Counted from the stretch's first letter, positions 16,452 to 25,260 are shown. The stretch is DNA of 64,000 bases from Biformimicrobium ophioploci (GCF_030270605.1 NZ_BSYJ01000004.1:186001-250000); one strand, 5' to 3'. Program-made: numbers and translations. The notes: generated by a model not told the origin, from the sequence alone.

Positions 16452-17315
16452 TTGAGTAACTGGATAAAGGTCGAGAGCTTCTCACTGGATGAGGACCTTG
16501 GGGAGCTGGCGGCTTTCCTACAGGCGCACCGGATGCCGTGCCGCTTTTCCGAAGAAAACAACTGCCAGGTGCTTTGGACGTCAGAGCAATCCCTGGCGGA
16601 ACCGCTGCGCGAGCTAGTGCGCAAGTGGCGCGATGGTGGCGCGCAGCTGGAAATGCCGCAGGCGCAGATACCCACCGCAGTGCGCCAGCCTTTCTGCCCG
16701 CTGACCATCCTGCTGATTCTGCTGTCACTCGCCGGCGCGGCGCTGGTTACTTGGGGCCCCGAGTTGCTGGTGGGGCAGTTCACCGCCCAGCCAATCGTCG
16801 AACAGGGTGGCGTGCGCTACCTGATGAAACTCTCCTACGCGCTGGAAGCCGGGCAGTGGTGGCGCCTCTGGACGCCCGCATTCCTGCATTTCGGCATCCT
16901 GCATATCGTCTTCAACAGCCTTTGGTTGTGGGTGCTTGGCAGGCAGCTGGAGACCGGCACCGGCTGGCGCTGGTTGCTGGGCATTTTCCTGTGGACTGCG
17001 CTGGTATCCAACCTGGCGCAGTACTGGTGGGAGCCTGAAAGTATCTTTGGCGGCATGTCCGGTGTAGTGTATGGCTTTATCGGCTTCCTGTTGCCATTGC
17101 AGCGCGGTGGTCCGCGTTGGGCCTACCTGCCACCGGGATTGATTATCTTCATGCTCGGCTGGCTGGTGGTCTGCGGGCTCGGCATAGTGGATATCTTTAT
17201 CGACGGCAGCGTTGCCAACGCGGCGCATACCGGCGGGCTGCTGGCAGGCATCATGGCAGGGTTGCTGTACCGTGCGCTTTATCGCCCGCGCAATGGTCGA
17301 AATACAACTGAATAA
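16452..17315 (+). CDS. GlpG-like rhomboid intramembrane serine protease
   Basis: 287 residues. Residues 1-65 form the cytoplasmic N-terminal domain seen in GlpG (SNWIKVESFSLDEDLGELAAFLQAHRM), which supports the TTG start at 16452. The membrane domain follows, with about six helices. The catalytic dyad is visible: Ser203 in FGGMSGVVYG and His259 in NAAHTGGLLAG. The WR-like motif (GQWWRLWTPAFLHFGILHIVFN) in loop 1 and the second helix also fits rhomboids. Encoded 24 bases after the VisC gene and 15 bases before the CNNM gene. Substrates are unknown; GlpG takes part in membrane protein quality control in E. coli. Confidence 0.92.
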   Translation: MSNWIKVESFSLDEDLGELAAFLQAHRMPCRFSEENNCQVLWTSEQSLAEPLRELVRKWRDGGAQLEMPQAQIPTAVRQPFCPLTILLILLSLAGAALVTWGPELLVGQFTAQPIVEQGGVRYLMKLSYALEAGQWWRLWTPAFLHFGILHIVFNSLWLWVLGRQLETGTGWRWLLGIFLWTALVSNLAQYWWEPESIFGGMSGVVYGFIGFLLPLQRGGPRWAYLPPGLIIFMLGWLVVCGLGIVDIFIDGSVANAAHTGGLLAGIMAGLLYRALYRPRNGRNTTE

Positions 17316-17330
17316 TCAAATCCCGGTTCC

Positions 17331-18542
17331 ATGTTACTGCTCATAATCTATGTCTCCATCGCCCTGGGATTCTCGTTCCTCTGCTCCATTGCGGAAGCGG
17401 TCCTGCTGAGTGTCACCACGCCCTATATCAGCCTGCTGGAAAGCGAGGGGCGCAAGGCTGGCCCGGTACTGCGCAAGCTGAAAAGCGATATCAATGCACC
17501 GCTGTCGGCCATCCTGACCCTGAACACAATCGCCCATACCGCCGGTGCCGCGGGTGCCGGTGCGCAGGCGGCTGCGGTTTTTGGCAACAACTACCTGGGC
17601 ATCGCGTCTGCGATCCTGACGCTGCTGATCCTGGTGTTTTCTGAAATCATTCCCAAGACCCTGGGCGCGCACTACTGGCGTGAACTGGCGCCGGTCACTG
17701 GCTACGTTTTGCGCGGGCTGGTGTGGCTGCTTTACCCGTTTGTGAAAATGTCCGAGTGGCTGACACGCGGCATGAAACAGGAGACCACCCTTACCGGTTT
17801 CTCGCGCGAGGAATTTGCGGTGATGGCGGATATCGGTGAGCAGGAGGGGCAGCTGGAGCAGCGGGAGTCCAATATCCTGCGCAACCTGTTTCGCCTGCGT
17901 GACAGGACAGTACGCGAGAGTATGACCCCGCGCACGGTGGTTTTTGCGCTGCCGGAGGACGGCACCGTGGCGGCGCTCTACGACCAGTATGACCGTGAGA
18001 ATTTTTCCCGCATCCCGATCTTCGAAGAGGGTGACAAGGACAAGGTCACCGGTTTCGTATTGAAACAGGAGTTGCTGCTGGCGATGGCCAGTGGGCAGGG
18101 CGAGCGCAGGTTGCGCGAATTCCGCCGCGAGTTGCTGGTGCTGCATGAGTCGGCCAGTGTGTACAAGGCGTTTGAGCAGTTCCTCAAGCGGCGCGTGCAG
18201 GTGGCGCTGATTGTCGATGAATATGGTGGTACCGAGGGCCTGCTGACACTGGAAGATGTGCTGGAGAGCATGCTCGGCCACGAGATTGTGGATGAGGGTG
18301 ACAAGACCGCCAACCGCCAGCGCCTGGCGCGCAGATTGTGGCGTTGGCGTGCTCAGCGCCACGGCCTCAATGTGGATTCCGAGGCGCAGGCTGACGACGC
18401 GGAATCCGATGGCGAGGGCGTGGTAGGCATCATCGACGCAGGCGACCCGGATGACGCGACACCGCCTGTGGAGCCCGGTGACCAGGACCCGCCTGACCCG
18501 CAGGCGACGGACAAGCGCGAGGACCCCAGGAGCGGTACCTAG
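17331..18542 (+). CDS. CNNM/CorC-family transporter-associated protein (DUF21 and CBS domains)
   Basis: 403 residues. A DUF21 membrane domain (about 1-170, three to four hydrophobic spans starting LLLIIYVSIALGFSFLCSIAEAVLLS) is followed by a CBS pair (about 190-310, with RESMTPRTVVFALPEDGTV and QVALIVDEYGGTEGLLTLEDVLE). These proteins are linked to Mg2+/divalent cation export. The usual C-terminal CorC_HlyC domain is missing. It is replaced by a basic patch (ARRLWRWRAQRHG) and an acidic, Pro-rich tail of about 60 residues. Downstream of the rhomboid gene with a 15-base gap. The ion specificity is not visible. Confidence 0.88.
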   Translation: MLLLIIYVSIALGFSFLCSIAEAVLLSVTTPYISLLESEGRKAGPVLRKLKSDINAPLSAILTLNTIAHTAGAAGAGAQAAAVFGNNYLGIASAILTLLILVFSEIIPKTLGAHYWRELAPVTGYVLRGLVWLLYPFVKMSEWLTRGMKQETTLTGFSREEFAVMADIGEQEGQLEQRESNILRNLFRLRDRTVRESMTPRTVVFALPEDGTVAALYDQYDRENFSRIPIFEEGDKDKVTGFVLKQELLLAMASGQGERRLREFRRELLVLHESASVYKAFEQFLKRRVQVALIVDEYGGTEGLLTLEDVLESMLGHEIVDEGDKTANRQRLARRLWRWRAQRHGLNVDSEAQADDAESDGEGVVGIIDAGDPDDATPPVEPGDQDPPDPQATDKREDPRSGT

Positions 18543-18571
18543 CCGGCAGCTGATCCAGATCAATTGTGTTT

Positions 18572-18590
18572 GTAAATGGGAATCGTTATC
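18572..18590 (+). promoter_or_regulatory. probable Fur box
   Basis: The 19-mer GTAAATGGGAATCGTTATC matches the classic Fur consensus at about 14 of 19 positions, with the right arm AATCGTTATC nearly exact. It lies 38 bases upstream of the ferric iron binding-protein gene, where iron repression would be expected. Confidence 0.6.
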
Positions 18591-18628
18591 ATCCTTGCCG
18601 AAAAATAATCCCGGAAACGGAGTCCCGC

Positions 18629-19687
18629 ATGAATATGTTTTCCCGCCTGTTGCTGCCCGCTGCGGCCGCAGTTTTCCTCAGTGCCTGTGGCAAGAGTGGT
18701 ACTGACGCCGCCAGCGAAAAGGCGGCCCCTGAAGCCGCCGGCAGTGATGAAAAGGGTCAGATCACGGTTTACACCGCGCGCAAGGAACACCTGATCAAGC
18801 CGTTGTTCGAGCGCTACACCGCGGAAACCGGTATCGAGATCCGCTATATCACGGATAAGGAAGGCCCGCTGATGGCGCGCCTGGAAGCGGAGGGTGAAAC
18901 CTCGCCGGCGGATATACTGATGACCGTCGATGCGGGCAACCTCTGGCAGGCGGAGGAGCGGGGCCTGTTCCAGCCGCTGAATTCCGATGTCATCAGCAAG
19001 GCGATCCCGGCCAACCTGCGCTCAGGCAACGATATGTGGGCGGCGCTGTCCGTACGTGCGCGCACCATCGTCTACGCGACCGACCGGGTGAAGCCGGAAG
19101 AACTGTCTACCTACGAAGCGCTCGCCGATGAAGGTTGGAAGGGGCGCCTGTGCCTGCGTACCTCGAAGAAGGTCTACAACCAGTCACTCGTCGCTACCAT
19201 GATGGATACCCTCGGTGCGGATAAAGCCGAGGAAGTGGTGCGCGGCTGGGTTGCGAACCTGGCGACCGACCCCATGTCGAACGACACCGCTGTACTCAAG
19301 GCGATCGCCGCTGGCCAGTGTGATGTTGGCATAGTGAATACTTACTACTTCGGCCGCCTGAAGCAGGAGCAGCCCGACCTGAACCTGGCCCTGTTCTGGC
19401 CGAACCAGGAAGACCGGGGTGTACACGTGAATGTTTCCGGCGCGGGCATTACCGCGCATGCGAAGCACCCGCAGGCGGCGCGCGCGCTGCTGGAGTGGCT
19501 CGCCAGCGGTGAAGCCCAGGCGCAGTTTGCGGCGGTCAACCAGGAGTATCCGGCCAACCCGTCTGTGCAGCCCAGTGAGGAAGTGCAGTCCTGGGGCAGC
19601 TTCAAGGCAGACCAGGTGAGCGTCGAGAAAGCGGGCAGCCTGCAGACAGAAGCCGTGAAATTGATGGATCGCGCGGGTTACCGCTGA
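18629..19687 (+). CDS. Fe(3+) ABC transporter substrate-binding lipoprotein
   Basis: Periplasmic iron-binding component (FbpA/FutA class), 352 residues. The start is the ATG at 18629, with GGAG 7 bases before it. Residues 1-19 are a lipoprotein signal ending LSAC, so Cys20 is lipidated. The mature protein begins [27 protein letters not shown], the usual opening of this family. It includes Tyr-rich metal-site candidates (VYNQS and VNTYYFGRL, where YY is typical of the ferric ligands). Followed by the permease gene 58 bases downstream; a Fur box precedes it. An anion-synergist type cannot be assigned. Confidence 0.92.
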   Translation: MNMFSRLLLPAAAAVFLSACGKSGTDAASEKAAPEAAGSDEKGQITVYTARKEHLIKPLFERYTAETGIEIRYITDKEGPLMARLEAEGETSPADILMTVDAGNLWQAEERGLFQPLNSDVISKAIPANLRSGNDMWAALSVRARTIVYATDRVKPEELSTYEALADEGWKGRLCLRTSKKVYNQSLVATMMDTLGADKAEEVVRGWVANLATDPMSNDTAVLKAIAAGQCDVGIVNTYYFGRLKQEQPDLNLALFWPNQEDRGVHVNVSGAGITAHAKHPQAARALLEWLASGEAQAQFAAVNQEYPANPSVQPSEEVQSWGSFKADQVSVEKAGSLQTEAVKLMDRAGYR

Positions 19688-19745
19688 TCCCTGTGTACGC
19701 CGGGTGAACGCCCGGCGCACTTCGTTGTACCTCCCGGAACCCCGT

Positions 19746-21362
19746 GTGAAACAGTCCAGTACCGCCCCTTCGCGCTTCCTGTTGCGCCTGCCCCTCCTGG
19801 CGACCGCTGCGCTGGTACTGCTTCCGCTATCCGTCATCCTGCTGTCCTGGGGCAGTGCCCAGGTCGATGTCTGGCAACACCTGATTGAAACCGGGCTCGG
19901 TCGCCTGCTGCGCAACACCGTGACACTGCTGCTGGGCGTTGGGACCGGGGTGATCCTGCTGGGGGTGGGGCTCGCCTGGCTGACGGCGATGTGCGAGTTT
20001 CCGGGCCGGCGCTGGCTGGACTGGGCGCTGATGCTGCCACTGGCGATTCCCGCCTATGTGGTGGCATTCGTGGTGCTGGGCCTGTTCGATTACGCGGGGC
20101 CGGTACAGACCCAGTGGCGCGAATGGTTTGGCCGCGATGCCTGGTTCCCGAATGCGCGTGGCAGCGGTGCCGTTATCCTGGTGATGACCGCGGTGCTGTA
20201 CCCGTATGTCTATATGCTGGCGCGCGGTGCGTTCCTCGCGCAGGGGCGCGCGACGCTCGAGGCGGCCCGCAGTCTCGGTTGCTCCGATTGGGGCGGTTTT
20301 TTGCGTGTCGCGCTGCCTATGGCGCGCCCGGCAATCGTAGCCGGTGCGGCGCTGGCGCTGATGGAAGTGCTGGCCGACTTTGGCGCGGTCGCAATTTTCA
20401 ATTTCGATACCTTCACCACCGCGATCTACAAGGCCTGGTTCGGCTTCTTCAACCTTACCGCCGCGGCCCAGCTGGCTTCGCTGTTGCTGCTGTTTGTGGG
20501 GGTGTCACTGTTTGCAGAAACCCGTGCGCGCGGGCGCGCGCGCTATCACCAGCAGTCGCGGCGTGATCGCGGCGCCTTCCAGCTGAGTGGCCTGAAGGCG
20601 TTTGCGGCCAGCGGGGCCTGTCTGCTGGTGTTCGGGCTGGCGTTTGTATTGCCGGTGGTGCAGCTCGGCTTGTGGGCATGGCAGCGCCGCGGTGATCTGG
20701 ATGCGCGCTTTGCGGAACTGGTGGGCAACAGTTTTGGCCTGGCCGGGAGCGCCGCGCTCATCGCGGCGTCCCTCGCATTGCTGGTGGCACTGGCGGAGCG
20801 CTGGCGCGGCGGCCGCCGCGACAGTGTGGCGCTGCGGATTGCCGGTATGGGCTATGCGTTGCCCGGCTCGGTGCTCGCAGTGGGCATCATGCTCGCGTTC
20901 GCCTGGATCGATCGCAACTGGGTCAACCCGCTGCGTGCCCTGTTCGGCCTCGAGCCCACCCAGTTACTGGTGGGTAGCGCGGCGGCATTGCTGGCCGCCT
21001 ACCTGATCCGCTTCTATTCGGTGGCATTCGGGCCGCTCTCCACCAGTCTTGAGCGGATTCGTCCGGTCCTGCACGAGGCCGCGCAGACCCTCGGTGCCGG
21101 TCACCGCCGCATCGTGCGCCGGGTGTACCTACCGCTGATGCTGCCCGGCATCCTGACAGCGCTGTTACTGGTGTTTGTCGATACCCTCAAGGAAATGCCG
21201 GCAACCCTGCTGCTGCGCCCGTTTGGCTGGGACACCCTCGCCGTGCGCATCTATGAGCTGACCTCCGAGGGCGAGTGGGAGCGCGCCGCGCTGCCGGCAC
21301 TGACCCTGGTGCTGGTGGGACTGGTGCCGGTCATCCTGCTGATGCGGCGCAGCCGCCGCTGA
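19746..21362 (+). CDS. Fe(3+) ABC transporter permease, two fused domains
   Basis: FbpB-type inner-membrane permease of about 538 residues with two BPD-type permease halves. Each half has the EAA loop: TLEAARSLGCSDWGGFLRVALPMARPAI in the first, and VLHEAAQTLGAGHRRIVRRVYLPLMLPGI in the second. I favour the GTG at 19746 (VKQSSTAPSRF...), after CGGAAC. A GTG at 19704 would add 14 residues and lacks a ribosome site. Together with the upstream binding protein this forms an iron importer, but no ATPase gene follows: the next gene is gcvT. The ATPase must be encoded elsewhere or be shared. Confidence 0.9.
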   Translation: MKQSSTAPSRFLLRLPLLATAALVLLPLSVILLSWGSAQVDVWQHLIETGLGRLLRNTVTLLLGVGTGVILLGVGLAWLTAMCEFPGRRWLDWALMLPLAIPAYVVAFVVLGLFDYAGPVQTQWREWFGRDAWFPNARGSGAVILVMTAVLYPYVYMLARGAFLAQGRATLEAARSLGCSDWGGFLRVALPMARPAIVAGAALALMEVLADFGAVAIFNFDTFTTAIYKAWFGFFNLTAAAQLASLLLLFVGVSLFAETRARGRARYHQQSRRDRGAFQLSGLKAFAASGACLLVFGLAFVLPVVQLGLWAWQRRGDLDARFAELVGNSFGLAGSAALIAASLALLVALAERWRGGRRDSVALRIAGMGYALPGSVLAVGIMLAFAWIDRNWVNPLRALFGLEPTQLLVGSAAALLAAYLIRFYSVAFGPLSTSLERIRPVLHEAAQTLGAGHRRIVRRVYLPLMLPGILTALLLVFVDTLKEMPATLLLRPFGWDTLAVRIYELTSEGEWERAALPALTLVLVGLVPVILLMRRSRR

Positions 21363-21504
21363 GGCTTTTCTTCCTGCCGCCGGGCCGTTCCGGCCGGGCA
21401 TTGGCTACGCTTGTAAGCGCCGGTGAGAAAACCGGTTTTGGCGGTTGCCCCCGGGGCGCCAACCGTTAGAATACGCCGCCATATTTTCCGGGTACGAGGA
21501 CATC

Positions 21505-22593
21505 ATGGGAAACAGGACCCAGCTATACGACACCCACGTTGAGATGGGTGGAAAAATGGTCGATTTTGGTGGCTGGGACATGCCATTGCATTACGGCTCG
21601 CAGATGGATGAACACCACAAGGTGCGTCAGGAAGCGGGCATGTTCGACGTTTCCCACATGACCGTGGTGGATATCACCGGCGCGGGCGCGCAGGACTTCC
21701 TGCGCAAGCTGCTGGCCAACGATGTGGCCAAAATTGCAGCAACGCCGGGCAAGGCACTCTACACCGGTATGCTCAACGAGAATGGCGGCGTGATCGACGA
21801 CCTGATCGTGTACCAGCGCGAGGGCTGGTTCCGGCTGGTGGTGAACTGCGCCACGCGGGAGAAAGACCTGGCCTGGATCCGCAAGCAGGCCGAGGCCTTT
21901 GATGTAGAGATCACCGAGCAGCCGCAGCTGGCTATTATGGCCGTGCAGGGGCCCGAGGCCATCGCCAGGGTGGTCGAGGTACTGGGCATCGAATGGAAAG
22001 ATGCGATCGAATCCCTGAAGATCTTCCAGGGCACCGCCAAGGGCGACTGGTTTGCCGCGCGCACCGGTTATACCGGTGAGGACGGCCTCGAGATCATGCT
22101 GCCTGAGGAAGACGCACCGGGCTTCTGGCGTGCACTGGCGGACAAGGGCGTTGCCCCTTGCGGTCTCGGCGCGCGTGACACCCTGCGCCTGGAGGCAGGC
22201 ATGAACCTGTACGGCCACGAGATGGATGATGACACCTCACCGCTGTGCGCCAATATGGGCTGGACCATTACCTGGGAGCCGGCGAATCGCGATTTTATTG
22301 GCCGCAAGGCACTTGAAGCGCAGAAGGCGGAAGGTGTAAAAGAGAAGCTGGTTGGCCTGGTGCTGGAAGGCAAGGGCGTGCTGCGTGCGGGCCAGAAGGT
22401 TGTGGTCGACGGTGTCGACGGCACCGGCATCATCACCAGCGGCACCTTCTCGCCAACCCTTGGGCACTCCATCGCCATGGCGCGGGTGCCGGTTGAAGCT
22501 GGCGACAACGCGCAGGTGGAAATGCGCAACAAGCTGGTGGATGTAAAGGTCATCAAGCCGGCATTTGTCCGCAACGGCAAGAAAGTTTTTTAA
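21505..22593 (+). CDS. gcvT: glycine cleavage system aminomethyltransferase (T protein)
   Basis: Transfers the methylene group from the H-protein lipoyl arm to tetrahydrofolate and releases ammonia. 362 residues (E. coli 364). Family signatures: [21 protein letters not shown] near the N-terminus, [13 protein letters not shown], and a C-terminal barrel with [22 protein letters not shown]. The start is the ATG at 21505, after a perfect GAGGA 4 bases upstream. gcvH follows 36 bases downstream. I looked for a glycine riboswitch in the 142 bases before the gene and saw none. Confidence 0.97.
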   Translation: MGNRTQLYDTHVEMGGKMVDFGGWDMPLHYGSQMDEHHKVRQEAGMFDVSHMTVVDITGAGAQDFLRKLLANDVAKIAATPGKALYTGMLNENGGVIDDLIVYQREGWFRLVVNCATREKDLAWIRKQAEAFDVEITEQPQLAIMAVQGPEAIARVVEVLGIEWKDAIESLKIFQGTAKGDWFAARTGYTGEDGLEIMLPEEDAPGFWRALADKGVAPCGLGARDTLRLEAGMNLYGHEMDDDTSPLCANMGWTITWEPANRDFIGRKALEAQKAEGVKEKLVGLVLEGKGVLRAGQKVVVDGVDGTGIITSGTFSPTLGHSIAMARVPVEAGDNAQVEMRNKLVDVKVIKPAFVRNGKKVF

Positions 22594-22629
22594 CAGAATT
22601 CCCAAAATCCCTATTTGCAGGTGAAATCC

Positions 22630-23019
22630 ATGAGCGATATTCGCAACGAACTCAAATATGTTTCCAGCCATGAGTGGATCCGGCTGGAAGAAGACGGCAC
22701 TGTGACCATCGGCATTACTGACCACGCGCAGGACAGCCTGGGCGACGTGGTTTATGTCGAAACCCCGGAAGTGGGCACTGCCCTGGCAGAGGGCGATGAG
22801 GCCGGTGTGGTCGAGTCCGTGAAGGCAGCGAGCGATATCTACGCGCCGATCTCCGGTGAGGTGGTTGCGGTGAACGAGGTGCTGGAAGACGCCCCCGAAA
22901 CCGTCAACGAATCCCCATATGACGATGGCTGGTTCTTCCGCATGCAGCCGAGCGATGCGTCCGAACTGGACAAGCTGCTGGATGCAGATGGCTACCGCGA
23001 GGTAGTTGATTCCGAATAA
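22630..23019 (+). CDS. gcvH: glycine cleavage system H protein
   Basis: Lipoyl-carrier protein of the glycine cleavage complex. 129 residues, identical in length to E. coli GcvH. The lipoylation site lies in [20 protein letters not shown] (Lys in ESVKA, about residue 65). The start is the ATG at 22630, with AGGTG upstream. It ends the gcvTH unit. No gcvP follows: a GGGGTCAGAG-type hairpin at 23048-23106 comes next and may act as the 3' end. Confidence 0.97.
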   Translation: MSDIRNELKYVSSHEWIRLEEDGTVTIGITDHAQDSLGDVVYVETPEVGTALAEGDEAGVVESVKAASDIYAPISGEVVAVNEVLEDAPETVNESPYDDGWFFRMQPSDASELDKLLDADGYREVVDSE

Positions 23020-23047
23020 GGCATCAACGCGGGCAAGACCCAATCAA

Positions 23048-23106
23048 TGGGGTCAGAGTAAACAGTTTTTCGGTCCGGGTGGCCGAAAAAATTTACTCTG
23101 ACCCCA
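23048..23106. repeat. long GGGGTCAGAG-type palindromic repeat (copy A)
   Basis: Outer arms of 15 bases (TGGGGTCAGAGTAAA and its complement, TTTACTCTGACCCCA) enclose an inner stem, TTTTTCGG with CCGAAAAA. It lies between gcvH and rlmI and may fold into one long hairpin in the mRNA of either strand. The sequence resembles REP-like elements known from many Proteobacteria; no transposase is nearby. Confidence 0.85.
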
Positions 23107-23130
23107 TTTTTATTTCTGGAACACGAAAAG

Positions 23131-24321
23131 ATGACCACAGCCGAAATCATTCTCAAGCCACAGGCGGACCGTCGCCTCAAGCGCGGCCACCTCTGGATCT
23201 ATAGCAACGAGGTGGATATTGCGCGCAGCCCGCTCAAGGGTATCGAGCCCGGCGCCCAGTGCCAGATCCTGGACAGCCGTGGCAAGGCACTGGGTACGGC
23301 GTTTATCAACCCGAACCAGCTGATCTGTGGGCGCCTCGTCTCGCGCGGTGGTGCGCTCAGCCGCAAGTCGCTGGAAAAACGTATCGGTGCCGCGCTGGCC
23401 ATGCGCGAGATGTATTTCAGCGATCACAGCTACAGGCTGGTTTACGGCGACTCCGACTGGCTGCCGGGGCTGGTGGTGGACCGTTTCGGCGATTACCTGG
23501 TGGTGCAGATCTCCAGCTGGGGTATGGAGCTTCTCAAGGACGACATTGTTGCGGCGCTGGACAAACTGCTGTCGCCAAAGGGCATACTGCTGCGCAACGA
23601 CCACCAGGGCCGAGGGGTCGAATCCCTGCCGGCCTACAGCGAGGTGGCGGTGGGTGAGGTGCCGGAGCTGGTGCCTTTCATCGAGAACGGCGTACCGCTG
23701 CTGGCGCCGGTGCATGCGGGGCAGAAAACCGGCTGGTTTTACGACCACCGTGAAAACCGCGCACGCCTGAATCAGTGGGTGGCGGGCAAGCGCGTGCTCG
23801 ATCTGTTCTCCTACGCCGGCGGCTGGGGTGTGCAGGCGCTGGCCTGTGGCGCGGCATCGGCGACTTGCGTGGATGTTTCCGAGCAGGCGCTGGACTGGTG
23901 CGAGGCAAACGCCCGCAACAATGCTGTCGCCGATGACCTGCAGACGATCCAGGGCAAGGCGGTGGATGTGCTCAAGGCGCTGGTCGCCGAGGGCGAGCAG
24001 TACGACATCGTGGTGCTGGACCCGCCGGCCTTTATCAAGCGGCGCAAGGACCAGAAAGCCGGGGAAGCCGCATATCGCCACATCAACGAACTGGCAATGC
24101 GCTTGCTCGGCCGCGAGGGGCTGCTGGTCAGCGCTTCCTGCTCAATGCACCTGCCTTCAGACACGTTACTGGAAATCGTACGCGGTGCTGCGAGACATCT
24201 GGACCGCCAGGCATTGATCATCGCCAGTGGCGGCCAGGGCGCGGATCATCCGGTGCATCCCGCGATTCTGGAAACCAGTTATCTGAAGGCGCACTTTGCG
24301 CACTTGCGGCTACTGAAGTAA
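23131..24321 (+). CDS. rlmI: 23S rRNA (cytosine-C5)-methyltransferase RlmI family
   Basis: SAM-dependent methyltransferase of 396 residues. An N-terminal PUA-like domain (GHLWIYSNEVDIARSPLKGIEPG) binds RNA. The Rossmann domain starts near residue 210 with VLDLFSYAGGWGVQALACGA (motif I), then CVDVSEQALDWCEANARNN, DIVVLDPPAFIKRRKD (motif IV), and a catalytic-type Cys in LVSASCSMHLPSD. This matches RlmI, which modifies C1962 of 23S rRNA in E. coli. The gene is bracketed on both sides by GGGGTCAGAG palindromes. Confidence 0.93.
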   Translation: MTTAEIILKPQADRRLKRGHLWIYSNEVDIARSPLKGIEPGAQCQILDSRGKALGTAFINPNQLICGRLVSRGGALSRKSLEKRIGAALAMREMYFSDHSYRLVYGDSDWLPGLVVDRFGDYLVVQISSWGMELLKDDIVAALDKLLSPKGILLRNDHQGRGVESLPAYSEVAVGEVPELVPFIENGVPLLAPVHAGQKTGWFYDHRENRARLNQWVAGKRVLDLFSYAGGWGVQALACGAASATCVDVSEQALDWCEANARNNAVADDLQTIQGKAVDVLKALVAEGEQYDIVVLDPPAFIKRRKDQKAGEAAYRHINELAMRLLGREGLLVSASCSMHLPSDTLLEIVRGAARHLDRQALIIASGGQGADHPVHPAILETSYLKAHFAHLRLLK

Positions 24322-24328
24322 GACTTAC

Positions 24329-24355
24329 GGGGTCAGAGCCAGCGGCTCTGACCCC
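24329..24355. repeat. GGGGTCAGAG palindrome (copy B)
   Basis: 12-bp perfect stem GGGGTCAGAGCC/GGCTCTGACCCC around AGC, starting 8 bases after the rlmI stop. First of three complete copies in the rlmI/SDR convergent gap. Confidence 0.9.
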
Positions 24356-24370
24356 TTCGGTCGGTATTTT

Positions 24371-24399
24371 TGGGGTCAGAGTCAGAGACTCTGACCCCA
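24371..24399. repeat. GGGGTCAGAG palindrome (copy C)
   Basis: 13-bp stem TGGGGTCAGAGTC/GACTCTGACCCCA around AGA. Compared with copy B, the inner pair changed from C/G to T/A on both arms. A degenerate copy follows at 24405-24426. Confidence 0.9.
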
Positions 24400-24404
24400 T
24401 TCAT

Positions 24405-24426
24405 CGGAGTTGTTGGCTCCGACCCC
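24405..24426. repeat. degenerate GGGGTCAGAG-family copy
   Basis: CGGAG and CTCCG pair around TTGTTGG, followed by ACCCC. It reads as an eroded copy whose left outer arm is missing. Confidence 0.5.
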
Positions 24427-24441
24427 TTAAATCAAACTCAC

Positions 24442-24468
24442 GGGGTCAGAGCTGTTCGCTCTGACCCC
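24442..24468. repeat. GGGGTCAGAG palindrome (copy D)
   Basis: 11-bp stem GGGGTCAGAGC/GCTCTGACCCC around TGTTC, 6 bases beyond the SDR gene's stop on the minus strand. It could serve as a 3' hairpin for that gene. Confidence 0.9.
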
Positions 24469-24474
24469 ATAAAT

Positions 24475-25116
24475 CTAGAAAATCTCATCGAGCGTAAAGG
24501 TCTCAACACCACTCCCCGCACGGGTGCTGACGCCCAGCATTTTCCGCGCCACCTGTTCCGCTTCGATTGGCCGGTAGCGGTGCAGGCCCGGCAATTTGCA
24601 CAGTAATGGCAGTACCCAGCTACCCAGTGTTTCACCAAACCGGAAATGGTCGCGCTGTCCGAGCAGCAATGACGGCTGAAAGATACTGATACGCTCAAAC
24701 GGTAGCTGCGTTACAGCCTCTTCCAGATCCCCCTTCATCTTCAGGTAGGCGCTCCGACTTTTTGCATTGGCACCGCTGGAGGAAACCAGCAGATAGTGCG
24801 GCACACCGTTCCGGGCTGCGAGCCTGGCAACCTCAAGCTGGTAGGTAAGGTCGACGGTTCGCTGTGCCTCGACAGATCCCGCCCGCTTGAGTGTGGTGCC
24901 GAGGCAGGAAAATAGCCGGTCTCCGCGCAACGATTCTGCACTCTGTGCAAGCTGCTCGAAGTTGATCACCCGGTTTTCCACCTTCGTCGATGGGTGGGGG
25001 CTGGCGCGACGCGTCAGGGTAATGATTTTTTCATAGTCCGGAGAGGCGGCAAGCTGGTCGACGAGCGCGCGTCCGACCAGGCCGCTGGCGCCGAGGACGA
25101 TGGCGGTTAAGGGCAT
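24475..25116 (-). CDS. NAD(P)-binding oxidoreductase, atypical SDR (HTATIP2/YwnB-like)
   Basis: 213-residue Rossmann-fold protein. The nucleotide motif is AIVLGASGLVGRALVDQLAAS (residues 4-24). HYLLVSSSGANAKSRSAYLKMKGDLEEAV carries the SDR-like Ser and a YxxxK variant (Tyr-Leu-Lys-Met-Lys). The IFQPSLLLGQRDHFRFGE block matches the HTATIP2-like group. I chose the ATG at 25114-25116 (MPLTAIV). The longer frame to 25149 is partly encoded by a repeat half and is not credible. Convergent with rlmI, and separated from dat by a repeat cluster. Substrate unknown. Confidence 0.82.
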   Translation of the reverse strand: MPLTAIVLGASGLVGRALVDQLAASPDYEKIITLTRRASPHPSTKVENRVINFEQLAQSAESLRGDRLFSCLGTTLKRAGSVEAQRTVDLTYQLEVARLAARNGVPHYLLVSSSGANAKSRSAYLKMKGDLEEAVTQLPFERISIFQPSLLLGQRDHFRFGETLGSWVLPLLCKLPGLHRYRPIEAEQVARKMLGVSTRAGSGVETFTLDEIF

Positions 25117-25135
25117 AGCGGTTTCCAAGATAGGT

Positions 25136-25147
25136 GGGGTCAGAGCC
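25136..25147. repeat. half copy of the GGGGTCAGAG repeat
   Basis: Left arm GGGGTCAGAGCC only; the matching right arm is absent. It lies just upstream of the SDR gene start. Confidence 0.6.
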
Positions 25148-25158
25148 AACGGATTATT

Positions 25159-25185
25159 GGGGTCAGAGCCATCGGCTCTGACCCC
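25159..25185. repeat. GGGGTCAGAG palindrome (copy E)
   Basis: 12-bp stem GGGGTCAGAGCC/GGCTCTGACCCC with loop ATC. Lies between dat and the SDR gene, both on the minus strand. A degraded arm GGGGCAGAGCC follows at 25198-25208. Confidence 0.9.
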
Positions 25186-25197
25186 TCAAATTGAACA

Positions 25198-25208
25198 GGG
25201 GCAGAGCC
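25198..25208. repeat. degenerate half copy of the GGGGTCAGAG repeat
   Basis: GGGGCAGAGCC differs from the left arm by loss of the T and has no right partner. Confidence 0.5.
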
Positions 25209-25217
25209 AAGATTATA

Positions 25218-25244
25218 GGGGTCAGAGCCTGCGGCTCTGACCCC
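25218..25244. repeat. GGGGTCAGAG palindrome (copy F)
   Basis: 12-bp stem GGGGTCAGAGCC/GGCTCTGACCCC with loop TGC. Confidence 0.9.
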
Positions 25245-25260
25245 ATAGGTCCGGATTAAC

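Noticed and set aside
21363-21504. Glycine riboswitch before gcvT
   Set aside because: The region has GC-rich inverted repeats and an AAAACCGGTTTT palindrome but not the conserved glycine-aptamer segments.
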